Of a DNA stretch of 64,000 nucleotides, positions 1-8,226 are shown piece after piece; positions within the stretch are counted from its first letter, which is position 1; each line of letters starts with the position of its first letter. Where the stretch lies: the NCBI RefSeq assembly GCF_005144885.1, contig NZ_CP039690.1:3175001-3239000 (forward strand), given 5' to 3'. The stretch is from Phreatobacter stygius. GTDB taxonomy: Bacteria; Pseudomonadota; Alphaproteobacteria; Rhizobiales; Phreatobacteraceae. Below the pieces are notes generated by a model. The model saw nothing but the letters and a program-made list of their open reading frames with translations. It made no database searches and had not been told where the DNA came from. The position numbers and the translations under genes were made by a program.

Positions 1-376
1 TGACCAGCGCCAGCAGGCCGGCGACCAGGATGCCGGTGGCGACCGCCGCGTACCAGGGCAGGCCGAAATGGGCAATCGCGATGCCGGTGACATAGGCGCC
101 GGCGCCGAAGAAGGCGGCATGGCCGAAGGACAGAAGGCCGGTGTAGCCGAACAGCAGATTATAACCGACGGCATAGATGCCATAGATCAGCACGTTCACG
201 GCGAGCGCCTTGGACGGCAGGATCCAGGGCAGAAGGCAGAGCGCGACGACGCAGAGCGGCACGCGCCAGCGGGTGAAGGCGGCCTTGAGCCGGCTCGCCT
301 GGCCCGCGCCGGTGCCTGCGGCGTGGCGTATTTGGCGCAGCGGGGTCTCGACAGCCATGGCCGGTTTCTCGGTCAT
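1..376 (-). CDS. Branched-chain amino acid type ABC transporter permease (LivM family), partial
   Basis: The gene runs leftward off the window edge, so only about the first 125 residues are present. The ATG at 376 overlaps the livH-like stop by four bases (ATGA), which implies translational coupling. After a basic N-terminus of about 40 residues come hydrophobic segments and the motif NLLFGYTGLLSFGHAAFFG, the conserved LivM core that forms the channel with LivH. It lies last in the visible part of an operon with a molybdenum hydroxylase, so it probably imports that enzyme's substrate or a related compound rather than leucine. The LivF/LivG ATPases would be expected beyond the window edge. Confidence 0.9.
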   Translation of the reverse strand, partial: MTEKPAMAVETPLRQIRHAAGTGAGQASRLKAAFTRWRVPLCVVALCLLPWILPSKALAVNVLIYGIYAVGYNLLFGYTGLLSFGHAAFFGAGAYVTGIAIAHFGLPWYAAVATGILVAGLLALV

Positions 377-1248
377 GCGCCACCGCCCGTCTTGCCGAAC
401 AGGCCCTGGGGCCGGATCAGCAGAACCAGGGCCATCAGGGCGAACATCACGATGGTTGCCATTTCGGGTGCGATGAGCGCGGTCAGGCTGACCGCGATGC
501 CGACCAGCAGGCCGGCGACAACAGCGCCGAGCAGCGAGCCGAGCCCGCCGATGACGGTGACCACGAAGGCTTCCGCCAGCACCAGCGACCCCATCTCGGG
601 ATTGACGTTGCGCATCGGCGCCGACAGCACGCCGCCGAGCGCGGTGAGACCGACGCCGAGGCCGAAGACCAGCAGCCAGAGCCGGCCGATATCGACCCCC
701 AGCACACGCATGATCAGGGGATCGCGCGCGCCGGCCCGGACGATCAGGCCGAAGCGGGTCTTTTCCAGGCCGAGCCAGAGTGCGAGCAGCACCACCGCGA
801 CCACCGCCACGACGAACAGCCGGTAGATGGGGAAGAAACCGATGCCGAGATCGACCACGCCCTGCAGCGCCTGGGGCGTCGAGAACGGGATGCCGTCGGA
901 ACCGAAGATGATCCTAACCGCTTCGACCAGGACATAACCGAGCCCGAAGGTGAGCAGCAGCGGATCGTCGGGCGAGCGCTTGTAGAGCGGCCGGATCAGC
1001 ACGCGCTCGATGATCACCCCGAACAGCCCGATGGCGATGGGCGCGACGATCAGCGCCCACCAGAAGCTGCCGGTGAGCGACGCCACCCACAGGCCGGCAT
1101 AGGCACCGACCATGAACAGCGCGCCATGGGCGAAGTTCACGATGCCGAGCATGCCGAAGACGATCGTCAGCCCGAGCGCGACCATGATCAGGATCGCGCC
1201 GAGGGCGACGCCGGCGACGAGCTGCATGGCGATGAGTTCGACGTCCAT
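373..1248 (-). CDS. Branched-chain amino acid type ABC transporter permease (LivH family)
   Basis: The 291-residue, very hydrophobic protein has about eight predicted membrane segments. The family signature GMLGIVNFAHGALFMVGAY lies near residues 32-50, and the C-terminus reads LIRPQGLFG as in LivH proteins. The ATG at 1248 follows a GAGGAG ribosome site. It would pair with the LivM-like permease, with which it overlaps, and receive substrate from the binding protein encoded 26 bp upstream. The family is clear. The substrate is unknown, because LivHM systems also carry amides, urea and aromatic acids. Confidence 0.92.
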   Translation of the reverse strand: MDVELIAMQLVAGVALGAILIMVALGLTIVFGMLGIVNFAHGALFMVGAYAGLWVASLTGSFWWALIVAPIAIGLFGVIIERVLIRPLYKRSPDDPLLLTFGLGYVLVEAVRIIFGSDGIPFSTPQALQGVVDLGIGFFPIYRLFVVAVVAVVLLALWLGLEKTRFGLIVRAGARDPLIMRVLGVDIGRLWLLVFGLGVGLTALGGVLSAPMRNVNPEMGSLVLAEAFVVTVIGGLGSLLGAVVAGLLVGIAVSLTALIAPEMATIVMFALMALVLLIRPQGLFGKTGGGA

Positions 1249-1274
1249 CCCGGCTCCTCTGGGTCTTCAGGCGG

Positions 1275-2522
1275 TCAGGCCGGGAAGCCGAGTTCGGCGC
1301 AGCTGCGCAGCGCTGCCTCCGAACCGGCTTCTTCGACCAGCACGTTGAACAGGTCCATGTCGCTCTTCATGTCGGTCTTCTTCTTCGACTCGAGCACCAG
1401 CACCGACTGCACCGACTGGTGGTCGCAGGCGCGATAGCTCTGCGGCCCCTTGGCGATGTCGTATTTCAGGCCTTCGAGCGCCTTCGCCACCTTGTCGGTC
1501 TCTGTGCCGCCGGCCGCCTGCATGGCGAGCAGCAGCGAATAGACGCCGGTGAAGCCATAGGCGCCGTAATCGGTCGGCACGGCTCCGCCATTGGCGGCAC
1601 GGAAGGCATCGTTGAAGCTCTTCGCCGAGGCGATCGTCCGCTCCAGGCCCCAGTAATAGTTGGCGCCGCCGACGACGCCCTCGAAGGCATCGGGGCCGAT
1701 GGCCAGGCGCTGGTTGTGCAGGAGCACCGGCACGACGATCTTCATCTGCTGCTTCATGCCGAAATCGACCGCCTGCTTGATCGCATTGGCCTGGTCGCGG
1801 CCGAAATTGCAGATGCACAGGATATCCGGCCGCATCGAGCGCAGGCGCGGCATGAAGGTCGAATAGTCGGCGGCACCGAACGGATGCAGGATCTCGCCGA
1901 CGCTCTGCGCGCCGATGGCGGCCTGCGCCCGCTTGAAGCCGCGCAGCATCTCGTGGCCATAGGCGTAGTCGGCGACCAGATAGGCCACCTTGGAGCCGGG
2001 TTTGAAGGTGTGCTTGGCGACCGCCGCCGTCGTCATGTGCGGGTTCAGCGCCTCATGGAAGGTGAAGCGGCTGAAATCCTTGACCTCGTTGATCGTGTCG
2101 GACTGGCTGATCGAGACATAGATCACGCCACGTGCCCGGGTGACCTCGTTGACCGCCAGCTGCACCGCGCTCGACAGCGCGCCGACAATGGCGTGGACCT
2201 TGTCCTTCTCGATCAGTTCCAGCGTGCGGGTCGCCGCCTCGCCGGCATTCAGCTTGTCGTCGCGAACCAGCAGCTCGACCTTGCGGCCGGCGACGCCGCC
2301 CTTGTCGTTGATCAGCTTGACCGCCAGTTCGGCGCTCTTCACCTGGTCGCGCGCCTCGGCCGCGAAGGCGCCGGTGAGCGGGGTCGGGAAGCCGATGCGA
2401 ATGGTCTCGCCCTGGGCGCGCGCGACCCAGGGCATGGCGATGAGGCCGGTGCCGGCGCCGATACCGGCGATCACGGCGCGGCGCGATGTCGTCTTGAACA
2501 GGCCGTCCTTCACTTCACTCAT
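1275..2522 (-). CDS. ABC transporter substrate-binding protein (LivK/Peripla_BP_6 type), probably Tat-exported
   Basis: The start is taken at the ATG at 2522 because a strong GAGGAGG site precedes it; an upstream in-frame ATG at 2570 would add 16 residues that look like leader sequence. This gives 415 residues. A twin-arginine-like signal (TTSRRAVIAGIGAG, then a hydrophobic run ending in ARA) is followed by IRIGFPTPLTGAFA, the usual start of type I periplasmic amino acid or amide receptors. The gene lies 40 bp after the molybdenum hydroxylase large-subunit gene and before the LivH/LivM permeases, so it is the periplasmic receptor of that import system. The ligand cannot be read from sequence. 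Confidence 0.9.
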   Translation of the reverse strand: MSEVKDGLFKTTSRRAVIAGIGAGTGLIAMPWVARAQGETIRIGFPTPLTGAFAAEARDQVKSAELAVKLINDKGGVAGRKVELLVRDDKLNAGEAATRTLELIEKDKVHAIVGALSSAVQLAVNEVTRARGVIYVSISQSDTINEVKDFSRFTFHEALNPHMTTAAVAKHTFKPGSKVAYLVADYAYGHEMLRGFKRAQAAIGAQSVGEILHPFGAADYSTFMPRLRSMRPDILCICNFGRDQANAIKQAVDFGMKQQMKIVVPVLLHNQRLAIGPDAFEGVVGGANYYWGLERTIASAKSFNDAFRAANGGAVPTDYGAYGFTGVYSLLLAMQAAGGTETDKVAKALEGLKYDIAKGPQSYRACDHQSVQSVLVLESKKKTDMKSDMDLFNVLVEEAGSEAALRSCAELGFPA

Positions 2523-2562
2523 GGTTTCCTCCTCGTCGATCTTGTTGTCGTTGGTTGGTTTG

Positions 2563-4938
2563 TCAGACACGCCCGAGGGCCCTCAGGATCCGGTGCGGTG
2601 TCATTGGAATCCGGCCGATGGCGGCTTCGAACGGCGCGATCGCGTCGTTGACCGCATTGAGCGCGGCGGCCGAGGCGGCGGCCGTTCCGGCTTCGCCGCA
2701 GCCCTTGGCGCCGAGCTCGGTATCCTTGGTCGGCGTCTCGACATGGCCAATGACGATGTCGGGCATCTCGCAGGCCATCGGCACGAGATAGTCGGCGAGC
2801 GAGCCGTTGGTCAGCTGGCCGTTGTCGTCATAAAGGCATTCCTCGAACAAGGCCGCGCCGAGGCCCTGGACCACGCCGCCGCGCACCTGCTCGTCGACCA
2901 GCATGGGATTGATGATGGTGCCGCAATCCTCGACCACCCAGTGCTTCAGCACCTTGACGAAGCCGGTCTCGACATCGACCTCGACATGGCAGCCCTGGAT
3001 GCCGTTGGTGAAGGCGAAGGGATAACCTTCGGGCGCGAAATGATGCGCCACCGTCAGCTGCGCCTGGGTGCCGGGCGGCAGGATGTCGGAGCGGAAATAG
3101 GCAATGCGCGCAACCTCGGCGAGGCTCATGCGCGGCGCGCCGCCGGCCTGCTCGACCACCTGGCCGTCGATCAGGTCGAGATCGTCGGCGCGCGCCTGCA
3201 GGATGGCCGCGGCGATGCCAAGGACATTGCGTTTCAGCGCCTTGGCAGCCTGGAACGCCGTCTCGCCGCCGATGCCGGCGCCGCGGCAGGCCCAGGTCGC
3301 GCCGCCATGCGGGGTGATGTCGGTATCGCCGGTGATCACCTTGACGCGGTCACGGTCGACGCCGAGCTTCTCGGCGACGATCTGGCCGATGATCGTCTCG
3401 GTGCCCTGGCCCTGTTCGGTGACCGAAACCAGGCACTGCACCTCGCCTGATGGCGTGATCTTCACCACCGCGCCGTCCTGAGCCGAGATATGGGCGCCAC
3501 CGATGCCGTAAAAGGCCGGGCTCGGATTGGTGATCTCGACGAAGGTGGCAATGCCGATGCCGCGATGAACGCCGCGTGTCCGCGCCTCGGCCTGATCGAG
3601 ACGGAGGCCGTCATAGTCCATCATCGCCTTCAGCCTGGCGAGGCAGACCTCATGCGACAGCTTCTCGAAACGGTAGCCGGTCGCAGACGTTGCCGGATAG
3701 GCGTCATCGGAGATCAGGTTCTTCGCCCTGAAGGCGAAAGGATCGAGGCCGGCCTCGGCCGCGGCCAGATCGACCAGGCGCTCGGTCACCGCGCAGGCGA
3801 TGGGGTGGCCGACCGCGCGATACTGGCTGGTCTGCACCTTGTTCTGGAACACCACGCTGAGCCCGGCGCGATAGTTGGCGAAGCGGTAGGGCGCGCCGAT
3901 CAGCCGGATGACCTGATTGCCCTCGACCACGCTGGTGCGTGGATAGGTCGAGAAGGCGCCGACGCCGGTGACGTCGTCGACATCCATGGCGAGGATGGTG
4001 CCTTCGGCGTCGGTTGCCAGGCGCGCCCGGACCCGGTGGTCGCGGGCATGAATATCGGAGACGAAGGCTTCGATCCGGTCGGCGACGTAGCGCACCGGGC
4101 GGCCGATCAGAATGCTCAAGCCCACCACCGCCATGTCCTCGTGATAGACATGCAGCTTCATGCCGAACGAACCGCCGATATCGGGCGCGATGACCCTGAC
4201 GCGCGCTTCGGCCAGGCCGAAATGCCGGCTGTAAAGATCCTGGAACTGGTAGGGCGTCTGGGTGGCGTGATGCACCGTCAGCTGCCGCTCGCTCGGGTCG
4301 TAGTCGGCGAGGATCGAGCGTGGTTCGAGCGTCACCGCCGTATGCCGGCCGAAACGGAGCTCGGTCTCGACCACATGGGCGGCGCCGGCGAAGACCTCGT
4401 CCACCGCGCCGGCATCGATCAGCGTCTTGAAACAGATGTTGTCGTCGATGCTGCCGGAGGCGCGCTCGGCGCCCTCTGCGCGCGCCGCGTCGATATCGCC
4501 GACGACGGCGAGCTCCTCGAAATCGATCAGCACCGCTTCCGCCGCATCTTCCGCCGCGGCCCTGGTGTCGGCGACAACAGCCACCACCGCCTGGCCGGCC
4601 CAAACCACCTCGTCGAGCGGCAAGGGCAGTTGCGGCGACGATTTCATGCCCTTGAAATGGTCGAGCGTGCCGGTCCACGGCGTGCAGATCTTCGCCAGAT
4701 CCGCGCCGGTCGCAATCAGCCGGACGCCCGGCATGGCGGCGGCTTCCGCGGTGTCGATGCCGGTGATCCGGGCATGGGCATAGGGGCTGCGCACGAAGGC
4801 GGCATGCAGCATGCGCGGCAGCACGAGGTCGCTGACGAAGCGCCCGCGTCCCGACAGGAGCCGCATGGCGTTCGGCCGGGTGACGGCACGGCCGATATAG
4901 GAGTTGGGGCGATCGAGCCTGCTCAGCGGCGCGTTCAT
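2563..4938 (-). CDS. Molybdenum hydroxylase, molybdopterin-binding large subunit (xanthine dehydrogenase/CoxL family)
   Basis: The 791-residue protein starts at the ATG at 4938, which overlaps the stop of the iron-sulfur subunit by four bases. The N-terminus (IGRAVTRPNAMRLLSGRGRF) is typical of CoxL-like subunits. Cofactor motifs are present: GGSFGMK near residue 253, ACRGAGIGGE, and the catalytic glutamate in GCGEAG near residue 742. At the loop that carries Cys in true CO dehydrogenase (AYRCSFR) this protein reads QYRAVGHP, so the copper-ligating cysteine is absent and a CO dehydrogenase role is unlikely. It would hydroxylate an N-heterocycle, aldehyde or similar compound using water; the substrate is unknown. 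Confidence 0.9.
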   Translation of the reverse strand: MNAPLSRLDRPNSYIGRAVTRPNAMRLLSGRGRFVSDLVLPRMLHAAFVRSPYAHARITGIDTAEAAAMPGVRLIATGADLAKICTPWTGTLDHFKGMKSSPQLPLPLDEVVWAGQAVVAVVADTRAAAEDAAEAVLIDFEELAVVGDIDAARAEGAERASGSIDDNICFKTLIDAGAVDEVFAGAAHVVETELRFGRHTAVTLEPRSILADYDPSERQLTVHHATQTPYQFQDLYSRHFGLAEARVRVIAPDIGGSFGMKLHVYHEDMAVVGLSILIGRPVRYVADRIEAFVSDIHARDHRVRARLATDAEGTILAMDVDDVTGVGAFSTYPRTSVVEGNQVIRLIGAPYRFANYRAGLSVVFQNKVQTSQYRAVGHPIACAVTERLVDLAAAEAGLDPFAFRAKNLISDDAYPATSATGYRFEKLSHEVCLARLKAMMDYDGLRLDQAEARTRGVHRGIGIATFVEITNPSPAFYGIGGAHISAQDGAVVKITPSGEVQCLVSVTEQGQGTETIIGQIVAEKLGVDRDRVKVITGDTDITPHGGATWACRGAGIGGETAFQAAKALKRNVLGIAAAILQARADDLDLIDGQVVEQAGGAPRMSLAEVARIAYFRSDILPPGTQAQLTVAHHFAPEGYPFAFTNGIQGCHVEVDVETGFVKVLKHWVVEDCGTIINPMLVDEQVRGGVVQGLGAALFEECLYDDNGQLTNGSLADYLVPMACEMPDIVIGHVETPTKDTELGAKGCGEAGTAAASAAALNAVNDAIAPFEAAIGRIPMTPHRILRALGRV

Positions 4939-5465
4939 GGCCGAGCCTCGTCGGGCAGGCGCGCTTGGGGCCGGAGCGCTTGCGCATGAGCGGCGGCCCG
5001 CGTCCGGGCGGTCGCCTCGATCGCGTCGACGATCGCCTCGTAGCCGGTACATCGACAGTAATTGCCGGACAGGGCATCGCGGATCTGATCGCGCGACGGC
5101 ACGCCGCCGCGGGCGAGGATCGCATAGGCCGAGGCCAGCATGCCCGGCGTACAGAAGCCGCATTGCAGGGCGTTGCGGTCGCGGAAGGCCGCCTGCAGAT
5201 CGGCCAGCGCACCGCGTTCGGTCAGGCCTTCCACGGTCTCGACGGTGCTGCCTTCGGCCTGCACCGCGAACATCAGGCAGGCATGCACCGGCCGGTCGTC
5301 GACCAGCACCAGGCAAGCGCCGCAGGCGCCCATTTCGCAGCCGATATGGCTGCCGGTCAGCTCAAGGTCCTGGCGCAGAAAATCGACCAGCGACAGGCGC
5401 GGCTCGACCGCGCCCTGGTGGGTTTCGCCATTGACCGTCAGGGTAACGGAAACCTTCGCCGTCAT
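4935..5465 (-). CDS. Molybdenum hydroxylase, (2Fe-2S) iron-sulfur small subunit (CoxS family)
   Basis: The 176-residue protein has both expected clusters. A plant-type ferredoxin domain carries Cys43, Cys48, Cys51 and Cys63 (GCEMGACGAC then HAC), and a C-terminal four-helix domain carries Cys102, Cys105, Cys137 and Cys139 (QCGFC and CRC). It passes electrons from the molybdenum centre to the FAD subunit. Its start overlaps the FAD-subunit stop and its stop overlaps the large-subunit start, so the order is FAD, Fe-S, Mo subunit, as in coxM-coxS-coxL operons. The length is slightly above the usual 155-170 because of a C-terminal tail. Confidence 0.94.
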   Translation of the reverse strand: MTAKVSVTLTVNGETHQGAVEPRLSLVDFLRQDLELTGSHIGCEMGACGACLVLVDDRPVHACLMFAVQAEGSTVETVEGLTERGALADLQAAFRDRNALQCGFCTPGMLASAYAILARGGVPSRDQIRDALSGNYCRCTGYEAIVDAIEATARTRAAAHAQALRPQARLPDEARP

Positions 5466-6322
5466 GCCGGCCTCGCCAGCCGGCCGAGCAGGCGGCCGAG
5501 CAGGACGCGGGCGAGGTGCCGGCGGGTCACGGCTGGAACCTGGGCATCGTCGGTCGGGTCGAGATCGGCGTCGAGCGCCGCCTGGGCACGGGCGATCGAC
5601 GTGGCGTCGAGCGGCGCGCCGGTCAGGGCTGCCTCGGCCTGATGGACCCTGACCGGGGTCGCGCCGACGGACAGAAAAGCGATGCGCAGGCGGGCGATCG
5701 TCCCGTCGACGAGGGTTGCCTGCACGCCCGCGCCAACCAGGGCATAGTCGCCGCGCCGGCGCGCCAGTTCGTCGAAGGCCCAGCGTTCATCCGGGCCGAC
5801 CGGCGGCACCAGGATTGCGGTCAGCAATTCGCCGGGCTCCAGCGCGGTCTGGTAGAGGTCCTGGAAATAGTCGTCCGCCGGCACCAGCCGCACCCCGTCG
5901 GGGCCGCTGATCTCGATTTCGGCTGACGTCGCCAGCATCATGGCGGGCAGTTCCGAGGCCGGGTCGGCAAGCGCCACGCTGCCGCCGATCGTGCCCCTGT
6001 TGCGAATGGCCGGGTGGGCGATGTAGGGCGCGGCTTCGCTGAGGAGCGGCGCGTGCCTGAGGATCAGCGGATCGGTCAAAAGCTCGGCATGGCGGGTGAG
6101 GGCGCCAATGCGCAGGCGATCGCCGGTGAGGCTGACCCCGCGCAAGGCCTCTATATGGGCAATGTCGATCAGCCGGTCGGGCGCTTGCAGCCGAAGCGCC
6201 AGGGCCGGCACCAGGCTTTGTCCGCCGGCGATATAGCTCGCATCGCCATCCGTGCCGGCAAAGGCGCTCAGCGCCTCGGCGACGGTTCTGGGGCGAACAT
6301 AACTGAACGCGCGCGCTTTCAC
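5462..6322 (-). CDS. Molybdenum hydroxylase, FAD-binding medium subunit (CoxM family)
   Basis: The protein is the flavin subunit, with the FAD-binding stretch YIAGGQSLVPALALR near residue 35 and the second motif NRGTIGGSVALADPASELPA. An in-frame ATG at 6397 would put the start inside the promoter and operator, so the GTG at 6322 (GGAG ten bases upstream) is preferred. That gives 286 residues, the normal CoxM length. It is the first gene of the leftward operon and lies under the paired palindromes at 6368-6439. It would accept electrons from the Fe-S subunit and pass them to a quinone or another acceptor. Confidence 0.88.
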   Translation of the reverse strand: MKARAFSYVRPRTVAEALSAFAGTDGDASYIAGGQSLVPALALRLQAPDRLIDIAHIEALRGVSLTGDRLRIGALTRHAELLTDPLILRHAPLLSEAAPYIAHPAIRNRGTIGGSVALADPASELPAMMLATSAEIEISGPDGVRLVPADDYFQDLYQTALEPGELLTAILVPPVGPDERWAFDELARRRGDYALVGAGVQATLVDGTIARLRIAFLSVGATPVRVHQAEAALTGAPLDATSIARAQAALDADLDPTDDAQVPAVTRRHLARVLLGRLLGRLARPA

Positions 6323-6367
6323 CGGCGGCGATCTCCAGGCTGCGTTTCCAGGGATGGCTCTCTTAAC

Positions 6368-6387
6368 TTGTGACCACTTGGTCACAA
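6368..6387. promoter_or_regulatory. Palindromic operator O1 for the divergent TetR-family regulator
   Basis: This is a perfect 9+2+9 palindrome with core GTGACCA-CT-TGGTCAC. It abuts the -10 of the leftward hydroxylase promoter. The same core recurs 51 bp away (centre to centre) in O2, both between the TetR-family gene and the FAD-subunit gene, so TetR binding is the simplest inference. Confidence 0.75.
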
Positions 6388-6416
6388 ACATAGACACGAG
6401 TTTAGAACCGCGTCAA
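6387..6416 (-). promoter_or_regulatory. Putative sigma-70 promoter of the molybdenum hydroxylase operon
   Basis: On the minus strand TTGACG (6416-6411) is separated by 18 bp from TATGTT (6392-6387). The promoter is bracketed by O1 at its -10/+1 side and O2 just upstream of the -35, the geometry expected for repression by steric block. Transcription would begin roughly 50 bases before the GTG at 6322. Confidence 0.55.
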
Positions 6417-6417
6417 G

Positions 6418-6439
6418 GAAGTGACCATTTGGTCACTTC
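6418..6439. promoter_or_regulatory. Palindromic operator O2 for the divergent TetR-family regulator
   Basis: This is a perfect 10+2+10 palindrome with the same core as O1 (GTGACCA-TT-TGGTCAC). It lies between the two divergent promoters and close to the regulator's own promoter side, so it could serve both autoregulation and control of the hydroxylase operon. Confidence 0.75.
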
Positions 6440-6510
6440 GTCTTGGCAGGGCCGTCGTGTCGTGATCAAAGGAGCGGACGGCGGCAGCGCCGCATGAAGG
6501 GGCACCGGAT

Positions 6511-7194
6511 TTGGCAATCCCGGATTTGACTCAAGAACCGGCCAAGCCGCGCCGCCGCAACATGCGGGCGCCGGCGCGTGAGCAGTTGATCGTCGACGAA
6601 GCCGTGCGCTTCTTCGCCGCCCATGGTTTCGAGGGCCAGACCCGCGAGCTCGCCAAGCGCATGGGCATTACCCATTCGGCGATCTACCGGCATTTCCCGA
6701 GCAAGGAAGCGCTGATCGAGCGGGTTTACGAGCAGGTCTATCTGAGCCGCTGGAAACCGTCCTGGGCCGGCCTTGTCGTCGACCGCGAGCGCCCGCTGGA
6801 AGCGCGGCTGACCCAGTTCTATCTCGAATATGTCGAGCGGGTTTTCGACCACGACTGGGTCCGGATCTTCGTTTTTTCCGGGCTCAAGTCTTTCGACATC
6901 ACCCATCGTTATCTCACCATCGTGGCCGAGCGGATCATCGCGCCGGCCTGCGCGGAATTCCGCCACGAGCTGGGCCTGCCGACGCCGGCCGAAGCGCCGC
7001 TGTCGGAGCGCGAGCGCGAGATGTTCTGGGGCCTGCATGGCCGGATCTTCTATCTGGCCATCCGCCGTTTCGTTTACGGCACGCCGACGCCGGCCGATCT
7101 CGACGCGATCGTCCGCGATGCCGTGACGAGTTTCTTTTCAGGCTCGGCGCCCGTCATGCGCGGCATCGTTCGGCAAGGAGCTGCGCTGGAATAA
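6511..7194 (+). CDS. TetR/AcrR-family transcriptional regulator, probable repressor of the hydroxylase/importer operon
   Basis: The 227-residue protein has an N-terminal TetR helix-turn-helix (REQLIVDEAVRFFAAHGFEG then ITHSAIYRHFPSKEALIERV) and a ligand domain unlike named subfamilies. The assumed start is the TTG at 6511, preceded by AAGGGG; the next in-frame ATG at 6562 is an alternative. It is divergent from the hydroxylase operon with two identical-core palindromes between them, so it very probably represses that operon and itself. The inducer is likely the transported substrate or its CoA or acid form. Confidence 0.88.
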   Translation: MAIPDLTQEPAKPRRRNMRAPAREQLIVDEAVRFFAAHGFEGQTRELAKRMGITHSAIYRHFPSKEALIERVYEQVYLSRWKPSWAGLVVDRERPLEARLTQFYLEYVERVFDHDWVRIFVFSGLKSFDITHRYLTIVAERIIAPACAEFRHELGLPTPAEAPLSEREREMFWGLHGRIFYLAIRRFVYGTPTPADLDAIVRDAVTSFFSGSAPVMRGIVRQGAALE

Positions 7195-7217
7195 GTCACT
7201 GATTGCCGGCGCATCTC

Positions 7218-7373
7218 TACGTCACCCCCGGCGAGCGAAGCGAGGGAAGGGGGTCCAGAGGTTGAAGGGCTTGTGGTTCAGCGCTTTGAAATGACTTGGC
7301 TTTCACGCGCTCAAAGCACCGCCTTTCGGTTTCTGGGCCCCCTTCCCTCGCTTCGCTCGCCGGGGGTGACGTA
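7218..7373. repeat. MITE-like element with 42-bp terminal inverted repeats
   Basis: The arms 7218-7259 and 7332-7373 are inverted copies of 42 bp with a single mismatch; the outer 36 bp are perfect. The whole 156-bp unit contains no ORF and begins and ends with TA. Each arm includes a GAGCGAAGCGAG sub-palindrome, and a GCTTTGA/TCAAAGC pair is nested in the middle. The element fills most of the gap between the TetR gene and the uronate operon. It could be a non-autonomous transposon remnant or a repetitive extragenic palindrome. Transcribed, it would fold into a long hairpin. Confidence 0.75.
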
Positions 7374-7465
7374 AGTGCCCCCTTAGAAGCGAGCCGTCGC
7401 CTGCAAACACACCCAGTACATCTTGCAGGAGGTGCCGCTCGAAATTGGCCTTACCACCTGACCAT

Positions 7466-7493
7466 TTGACAAATCGTGCCTCCCCATTAGCTT
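7466..7493 (+). promoter_or_regulatory. Putative sigma-70 promoter of the gntR-uxaC-uxuB operon
   Basis: TTGACA (7466-7471) and TAGCTT (7488-7493) are 16 bp apart. The upstream TTG at 7492, which could extend the regulator, lies inside the -10, which supports the GTG at 7519 as the true start. Confidence 0.5.
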
Positions 7494-7518
7494 GCGCGGG
7501 TCATGCCGGGAGGCCTTG

Positions 7519-8226
7519 GTGTCGCCGTTTCAAGCCGTTGACCAGGACAGGCTCTACGAGCGCGTCGCCCGCCAGGTCGCCGATCTCGTTGCCCGTGGCG
7601 ATCTGAAACCGGGCGAACGCTTGCCAGCCGAGCGTGAGCTTGCCCGCATGTTCGGGGTCAGCCGCCCGACCGTGCGCGAGGCGATGATCGCGCTCGAGAT
7701 CGCCGGCCTGGTCGAGGTCAGGACGGGTTCGGGCATTACCGTCAGCGATGCCCCGCCGTCGCGCGTGGTGGCTTTCGATGCCGGCCCGAGCCCGCATGAA
7801 CTGATCCAGGCGCGCCGGATGGTCGAGCCGGAAATCGCCGCGCTCGCCGCGACCAGTGCTTCGGCGGATCATGTCGCGGCGCTCGAAGCCCTGATCGCCG
7901 ACCTCGAGGCGAGCCCCGACCATCGCGCCAGCCAGACCGTCGACCGGGCCTTCCATGTCGCCATCGCCCGGGCAACCGGCAATACCGTGCTGGTCGCCAT
8001 TGTCGAGGGCCTGTGGGACCGGATGTTCTCGCCCTTGTTCGAGGTCGTCTCGACGCGCACCGGCCTGCCGGAAAACCGCCGCATGACGCTCGCCGACCAT
8101 CACATCATCGTCCGGGCTCTTGCCGCGCGCGATCCCGTCGCGGCGCGCGCGGCCATGCTCGCCCATCTCACCCATGTCCAAATGATCATCGTCGGGCCGA
8201 CCGAGCCCGCTGAGGAGGTCGCATGA
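7519..8226 (+). CDS. GntR/FadR-family (FCD domain) transcriptional regulator of uronate catabolism
   Basis: The GTG at 7519 has GGGAGG six bases upstream and gives 235 residues. The N-terminal winged helix is clear (ERVARQVADLVARGDLKPGERLPAERELARMFGVSRPTVREAM, read in pieces around residues 11-55). The C-terminal FCD domain has the metal-ligand pattern of the family (D..FH.AIARATGN). It overlaps the uxaC start by four bases, so it is a local UxuR/ExuR-like regulator that probably senses a hexuronate or fructuronate. No paired operator could be fixed with confidence. Confidence 0.88.
   Translation: MSPFQAVDQDRLYERVARQVADLVARGDLKPGERLPAERELARMFGVSRPTVREAMIALEIAGLVEVRTGSGITVSDAPPSRVVAFDAGPSPHELIQARRMVEPEIAALAATSASADHVAALEALIADLEASPDHRASQTVDRAFHVAIARATGNTVLVAIVEGLWDRMFSPLFEVVSTRTGLPENRRMTLADHHIIVRALAARDPVAARAAMLAHLTHVQMIIVGPTEPAEEVA

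Noticed and set aside
3826-3840. Annotation of the Mo hydroxylase as aerobic CO dehydrogenase
   Set aside because: The loop that would carry the copper-binding Cys reads QYRAVGHP, not AYRCSFR or the form II motif.
2570-5316. A 917-codon reading frame suggesting a fused Fe-S and Mo subunit
   Set aside because: The N-terminal 126 codons are a shadow frame of the Fe-S subunit gene; the true Mo subunit starts at 4938 with an ATGA overlap.
7459-7474. A third TGACCATTTG-like half-site upstream of the GntR gene
   Set aside because: Only the left half matches the operator core; the right half differs, so it may be chance.
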